Shown here in pieces: positions 60,491-64,000 of a stretch of 64,000 nt of DNA; positions within the stretch are counted from its first letter, which is position 1; the number at the start of each line of letters is the position of its first letter. The DNA lies in the NCBI RefSeq assembly GCF_900111245.1, contig NZ_FOGO01000004.1, positions 188,496 to 252,495 on the forward strand, in the 5' to 3' direction. A program made the position numbers and the translations under genes. The notes below the pieces were generated by a model. It saw only the letters and a program-made list of their open reading frames with translations, had not been told where the DNA came from and made no database searches. This DNA is from Streptomyces qinglanensis. Its GTDB lineage: Bacteria; Actinomycetota; Actinomycetes; Streptomycetales; Streptomycetaceae.

Positions 60491-60964
60491 CTTGTTTTCT
60501 GCTCACTGGAAGATTGCGATGCCGGTGCCGGTCCTGTCAAGAGCGGACCTGCCGCCACCCCGTCGGGCGGCCCGGCGGTCGGGGGCGGATCCGGCGGTCG
60601 GGCCGGTGAACCCGGGCGGGGAACCGGGCGGGGAAGGGGTGACCGGAGTGGCTGCCGCTCGCGCGTGGGCCCGCTTCTCTCACCGACCGTCCCGGCGACT
60701 GGCTGTACGTGGCTGCCGCTCGCGCGCCGGGGCCCGCTGCACCCCGGCTTCCGGTGCCGGGCCGGAGCCGGCGGTCGGGCGCCTGGCCTCCGGGTTCTTC
60801 AACTGCCGTGCCGGGGTGAGCTGTTGCCGGGGCGGCGACGGCGCAAGAAGGAGGGTTCCGAGCGCAACCTCCGTGCGCCGGCGGCGTATTCTCCAGGTAC
60901 CTGTACCTGACCGGTACACCGGTGCCACACTGATGTGACCGCCCAAACACCCTTGGGAGTCGGA
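60491..60964. other. Gene-free divergent interval
   Basis: No gene is supported in these 470 bases between hyi (minus) and the XRE gene (plus). It holds an 18-base direct repeat (GTGGCTGCCGCTCGCGCG) with copies about 61 bases apart near 60648 and 60709. Close to the XRE gene are the palindromes CAGGTACCTG (60894-60903) and two ACCGGT copies (60910-60923), probable autoregulatory sites. Confidence 0.5.
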
Positions 60965-61870
60965 ATGACCGCCATGATGCAGCCGTCCGGTGACGCGGCG
61001 CGAGGGGCTGCGCAGGAGCAGTCGAACGGTCCCACCGCGCTGCGGATCATCCTGGGTGTCAAGCTGCGCAGGCTCCGGCAGCGCCGGGGGATCAGCCGGG
61101 AGGCCGCCGGACGGGCCATCCGCGGCTCGCACGCCAAGATCACCAGGCTGGAGCGCGGCCAGGTCCGGGCCAAGGAACGCGATCTGCGCGACCTGCTGAC
61201 GCTCTACGGCATCCATGACCCGGACGAGCGCGAGGAGTTCTTCGGCCTCGCCCAGCAGGCCAACTCGCCCGGCTGGTGGTGCCAGTACTCGGACGTGCTG
61301 GAGGACTGGTTCGAGCTGCACCTCGGGCTGGAGGACGCGGCGTCGGTGATCCGCACCTACGAGGTCCAGTTCCTGCCCGGACTGCTGCAGACCGAGGACT
61401 ACGCGCACGCCGTCAGCAAGCTCGGCTATCCGAACACCGACCCGCGCAAGGTGGCCCGGATCGTCGCGCTGCGCATGGCCCGGCAGAAGCTGCTGCGCCG
61501 GCCCGAGCCGCCGCGGCTGTGGGCCGTCGTGGACGAGGCGGTGCTGCGCCGTCCCTTCGGCGGCACCGAGGTGATGCGCGAGCAACTGGAGCATCTGCTG
61601 AAGATGATCGAGCTGCCGCACATCACGCTGCAGGTCGCACCGTTCGAGGTGACGGCCGCCGCGGCGGGGACTCCGGTGACCCTGCTGCGCTTCCTCGACC
61701 ACGATCTGCCGGACAAGGTCTATCTGGAGCACCTGACCAACGCCGTCTATCTGGACAAGCCCTCGGAGATCGACCAGTACACGCTGATCATGGACCGGCT
61801 GTGTGCCGAGGCCCGGCAGCCGGCGGAGACGGCCGCCTTCATCGAGGACATGCTCGCCGAGCTGCGCTGA
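60965..61870 (+). CDS. XRE-family regulator with DUF5753
   Basis: A 301-residue DNA-binding protein. The XRE domain (residues about 28-85) reads LGVKLRRLRQRRGISREAAG then HAKITRLERGQVRAKERDLR; the DUF5753 domain includes EVQFLPGLLQTEDYAHAVSK. ATG 60965 has GGGAG about seven bases upstream. Unlike the first XRE gene in the window, no DUF397 partner follows; an 84-residue protein of unknown family comes next. A role in the nearby purine genes is possible but not shown. Confidence 0.9.
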   Translation: MTAMMQPSGDAARGAAQEQSNGPTALRIILGVKLRRLRQRRGISREAAGRAIRGSHAKITRLERGQVRAKERDLRDLLTLYGIHDPDEREEFFGLAQQANSPGWWCQYSDVLEDWFELHLGLEDAASVIRTYEVQFLPGLLQTEDYAHAVSKLGYPNTDPRKVARIVALRMARQKLLRRPEPPRLWAVVDEAVLRRPFGGTEVMREQLEHLLKMIELPHITLQVAPFEVTAAAAGTPVTLLRFLDHDLPDKVYLEHLTNAVYLDKPSEIDQYTLIMDRLCAEARQPAETAAFIEDMLAELR

Positions 61871-61908
61871 CCTGCGGCGGACCAAGGCGTTCTCGGTACT
61901 GTGGGGCC

Positions 61909-62163
61909 ATGGAGCGATTGCGAGTGGAGTTCACGACCGAACCCTTCGACCTCGACGAGGCGCCGGAGCACGCGGTCGTGGCGCGGGAGGTCGTCCAGTC
62001 GGCGGCACTGGATGCCGTGGACGTCGGTCCGTTCGGCAACACCGCCGAGGGCTCGGCCGATGCGGTGCTGGGCGCGGTCGCCGCACTGCTGCGCCGCTCG
62101 CTGGAGGCCGGTGCGACCCGGGTCTCCCTGCAGGTGAACGTGATCGGGGAGGGCGAGGACTGA
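61909..62163 (+). CDS. Uncharacterised 84-residue protein
   Basis: A small acidic protein (MERLRVEFTTEPFDLDEAPE, then a helix SADAVLGAVAALLRRSLEAG and a final strand TRVSLQVNVIGEGED). No family is recognised. It has no ribosome binding site; TACTGT lies six bases before the ATG as a -10, so it is probably leaderless. Its stop overlaps the ATG of the HTH_22 gene (TGATG), so the two are translated together, and it may modulate that regulator. Confidence 0.65.
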   Translation: MERLRVEFTTEPFDLDEAPEHAVVAREVVQSAALDAVDVGPFGNTAEGSADAVLGAVAALLRRSLEAGATRVSLQVNVIGEGED

Positions 62164-62549
62164 TGGGGGAGGACGCGCGCGCCTCGGGGCATCCGTTCGT
62201 CGTCGCGATCAAGCCGCTGGTGGACGCCATGGGCGGGGACATGGTCGCCCCGCAGGAGGCCCAGGGTGACGATGTGGTGCTCGCCTGGGAGGGCGAGGAC
62301 GTGGTGGCCGTGCGGCTGCCGCATCTGTCGGACTCCCTCGACCACATCCTGGCGGAGCTGGAGAGGCGGCACGGGGTGCCGCTCGCGGAGCTGGACCGCA
62401 AGACCAAGCAGTCGGTGGTGCGGATCCTGGAGACCCGGGGGGCCTTCTCGGTCCGGCACGGCGTCGAGACCGTCGCCGGTGCGCTGGGCGTCTCGCGCTT
62501 CACCGTCTACAACTACCTCAACCGGGAGAACGGGCGCTCCACGAGTTGA
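62163..62549 (+). CDS. HTH_22 (YheO-like) transcriptional regulator
   Basis: A 128-residue protein whose C-terminus is a YheO-type HTH_22 domain (LDRKTKQSVVRILETRGAFS, then VRHGVETVAGALGVSRFTVY, then NYLNRE). The N-terminal 75 residues form a short sensor-like part and lack the full PAS domain of YheO. Its ATG overlaps the stop of the upstream 84-residue gene. It lies 195 bases before the urate operon, with the shared palindromic operator in between, so it is a good candidate for the local regulator. Confidence 0.78.
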   Translation: MGEDARASGHPFVVAIKPLVDAMGGDMVAPQEAQGDDVVLAWEGEDVVAVRLPHLSDSLDHILAELERRHGVPLAELDRKTKQSVVRILETRGAFSVRHGVETVAGALGVSRFTVYNYLNRENGRSTS

Positions 62550-62664
62550 GGTCTGCGCCCTCCGGGGCGGGGTGGGGGCTGCCTGACGGGGATGCGGGGC
62601 CTCCGCCGGGCCGCCTGTGGAGCTTCCGTATGGCGGGTGCTGTTTTCCGGGATGCCGAAAAGCA

Positions 62665-62706
62665 TTCAACAAAGTGTTGACGTGGTGTGGCCTGAGGACT
62701 TAGCTA
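62665..62706 (+). promoter_or_regulatory. Urate operon promoter and operator
   Basis: TTGACG (62677-62682) and a -10 TAGCTA (62701-62706, 18 bases away; TTAGCT at 17 is equally possible) form the promoter. The palindrome TCAACAAAGTGTTGA (62666-62680) overlaps the -35. Eighteen bases including it are identical to, and in the same orientation as, those before catalase. Confidence 0.75.
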
Positions 62707-62743
62707 TTCCCAGCCCGAACAGCACCACGGCCACGGAGGTCCC

Positions 62744-63262
62744 GTGACTTCGCGCTCGACGCCAGGTCTCACCTGGTTCAACTCCGCAGCGGACGCCGAG
62801 GCGCGCGCCGCGCTCCACGAGATGTGCGCTGCCTGGAGCTGGGGGAGCGCGCTGCTCGCCCGACGTCCGTACGACACCGTCGAAGCCCTCTTCGCCGCGA
62901 GTGACGAGGCCACCGAGGCCCTCACGGACGGCGGGCTGGCCGAGGCCATGGCCGGGCACCCGCCCATCGGCCGCCCGAAGCCCGGCGACCCCACCTCCTC
63001 CCGCGAGCAGCGGGGGATGGCGGGCGCCTCCGAGGAGCTGAAGGCCGAGATGCTCGAACTGAACCTGGCATACCAGGACAAATTCGGGCACGTGTTTCTC
63101 ATCTGCGCCACCGGCAGGAGTGCCGAGGAGATGAGGGACGCCGTTCGTCACCGGATCGACAACACTCCGCAACAGGAGCGGGAGATCGTGCGGCGGGAGC
63201 TGGCGAAGATCAACCGCCTCCGGCTCACCCGTCTCGCGGAGGAAGGAGCCCCCACGGCATGA
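62744..63262 (+). CDS. uraD: OHCU decarboxylase
   Basis: A 172-residue enzyme that decarboxylates 2-oxo-4-hydroxy-4-carboxy-5-ureidoimidazoline to S-allantoin, the last step of urate conversion. The family core is plain: GHPPIGRP (catalytic histidine), SREQRGM, MLELNLAYQDKFGHVFLICA and TGRSAEEMRDAV. GTG 62744 has CGGAGGT four bases upstream. It overlaps uraH by the ATGA arrangement and heads the operon uraD-uraH-urate oxidase. Confidence 0.93.
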   Translation: MTSRSTPGLTWFNSAADAEARAALHEMCAAWSWGSALLARRPYDTVEALFAASDEATEALTDGGLAEAMAGHPPIGRPKPGDPTSSREQRGMAGASEELKAEMLELNLAYQDKFGHVFLICATGRSAEEMRDAVRHRIDNTPQQEREIVRRELAKINRLRLTRLAEEGAPTA

Positions 63263-63714
63263 GCGACGCGACGAGCACGTCGGTGTCCACCCACATCCTG
63301 GACACCAGCCGCGGCCGCCCGGCCGCCGGGGTCGGGGTACGGCTGTCCGTACGCCAGGGCGACGAGCAGGCCGGATGGGTCGCGCACGGGGCGTCGAGGA
63401 CCGACGCCGACGGGCGCTGCAAGGACTTTCCGGCGCTGCCGGAAGGCACCACCCACGTCCGGTTGTGGTTCGAGACGGAGCCGTACTTCTGCGGCGGGTC
63501 CGACTCGGACCGACTGGAGGTGGCAGAGCACAGTTCGAATCCGCGCAGCCAGCGCGAAGCCGCGGAACAGCAGGACGCCCCCCGCGTAAGGGACAGCGCG
63601 CCAGGCAGCTTCTTCCCCGAGGTGACCATCGTCTTCGCGGTGCACCCGGGGGAGCACTACCACGTGCCGCTGCTGCTCAACCCGTTCGGCTACTCCGTGT
63701 ACCGAGGGAGCTGA
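63259..63714 (+). CDS. uraH: 5-hydroxyisourate hydrolase (transthyretin-like)
   Basis: A 151-residue transthyretin-related hydrolase that opens 5-hydroxyisourate, the unstable product of urate oxidase. Active-site residues are H12 in THILDTSRGRPAAGV, R68 in VRLWF, H134 in HYHVPLLL and the C-terminal YRGS. Residues about 78-116 form a hydrophilic insert between the usual YF and SFFPEV, making the protein about 30 residues longer than most. Its ATG overlaps the uraD stop. Confidence 0.93.
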   Translation: MSDATSTSVSTHILDTSRGRPAAGVGVRLSVRQGDEQAGWVAHGASRTDADGRCKDFPALPEGTTHVRLWFETEPYFCGGSDSDRLEVAEHSSNPRSQREAAEQQDAPRVRDSAPGSFFPEVTIVFAVHPGEHYHVPLLLNPFGYSVYRGS

Positions 63715-63718
63715 CACC

Positions 63719-64000
63719 ATGCCCACGATTCTCGGCCAGAACCAGTACGGCAAGGCAGAGAACCGCGTCGTCAAGATCACGCGGGACGGCGACACCCACC
63801 ACATCAAGGACCTCAACGTCTCGGTCGCCCTGAGCGGCGATCTGGACGACGTCCACTACTCCGGCTCCAACGCCCATGTGCTGCCGACCGACACCACCAA
63901 GAACACCGTGTTCGCCAAGGCGAAGGAGCACGGGATCGAGTCGGCCGAGGCGTACGGCGTCCTGCTGGCCCGGCACTTCGTGGAGAGCTGCGAGCCGATC
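63719..64000 (+). CDS. uox: Urate oxidase (uricase), N-terminal part
   Basis: The first 94 residues of a cofactor-free urate oxidase; the gene runs off the right edge. GQNQYGKAENRVVKITRDGD matches the enzyme start, including the active-site lysine near residue 11, and LPTDTTKNTVFAKAKEHGI holds the conserved catalytic threonine near residue 61. It oxidises urate with oxygen to 5-hydroxyisourate and H2O2, which explains the linked catalase. It starts four bases after uraH and is the third gene of the operon. Confidence 0.95.
   Translation, partial: MPTILGQNQYGKAENRVVKITRDGDTHHIKDLNVSVALSGDLDDVHYSGSNAHVLPTDTTKNTVFAKAKEHGIESAEAYGVLLARHFVESCEPI

Overview
The window is chromosomal DNA from a high-GC actinomycete, almost certainly a Streptomyces or close relative. 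The evidence is strong third-position G/C bias, many GTG and a few TTG starts, apparently leaderless ATG/GTG starts placed just after a -10-like hexamer, paired XRE/DUF5753 and DUF397 genes, an RsbW-like ATPase, a PucR regulator and a DmdR/IdeR-type iron box. I see no rRNA, tRNA, CRISPR array, insertion sequence, prophage or origin.

Layout. Bases 1-13,000 are accessory: a partial MFS pump, several PPOX-fold flavin/F420-type proteins, a RibD-like reductase, an SRPBCC protein, a GNAT acetyltransferase, a serine beta-lactamase-like hydrolase, a WYL regulator divergent from a NIPSNAP protein, a small cysteine-bearing secreted protein, a lower-GC XRE/DUF397 pair, and a TetR regulator with its MFS pump behind two operators that sit on the promoter. 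Bases 13,000-26,400 carry a Tat-exported phosphatase, a MurJ-type flippase, a sugar kinase, a Nudix enzyme, a KAS III-like synthase with a TetR regulator, AidB-like and YihY-like genes on overlapping divergent promoters, the ribosome-assembly GTPase RsgA and an Ada-AlkA fusion. AidB and Ada-AlkA together suggest an alkylation-damage theme. Bases 26,600-29,500 form a cold-shock block: DEAD-box helicase, CspA-like protein and a small MerR regulator, all on the minus strand, with long leaders and strong hairpins. Bases 30,100-42,150 hold a nitroreductase, a PP2C-like protein, a MerR/MFS pair, a DUF2637 membrane protein, an iron-regulated FhuF-type reductase, a GntR regulator, a TPR protein behind two Crp-like palindromes, a glycosyltransferase and a NarL-type two-component pair.

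Bases 42,170-64,000 are a purine salvage and degradation region. PucR (minus) diverges from a three-subunit xanthine dehydrogenase operon (FAD, 2Fe-2S and molybdopterin subunits), followed by an AzgA-type purine permease and the XdhC maturation factor. After an EEP-family protein, an acyl-CoA synthetase and a degenerate Mrr-like protein come catalase, glyoxylate carboligase, tartronate semialdehyde reductase and hydroxypyruvate isomerase on the minus strand. On the plus strand follow an HTH_22 regulator, OHCU decarboxylase, 5-hydroxyisourate hydrolase and the start of urate oxidase, which runs off the window. Together these take (hypo)xanthine through urate to allantoin, destroy the H2O2 made by urate oxidase, and return glyoxylate from ureide breakdown to glycerate. 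Allantoinase and allantoicase are not in the window.

The most notable unexplained signals are: an identical 18-base operator plus -35 in front of both catalase and the OHCU decarboxylase/HIU hydrolase/urate oxidase operon; a possible RNA switch that can mask the ribosome binding site of the purine permease; overlapping leaderless promoters between aidB and yihY; Crp-like palindromes; and a zinc-ribbon Mrr-like protein that has lost its nuclease residues. No wholly new defence or biosynthetic system is evident.
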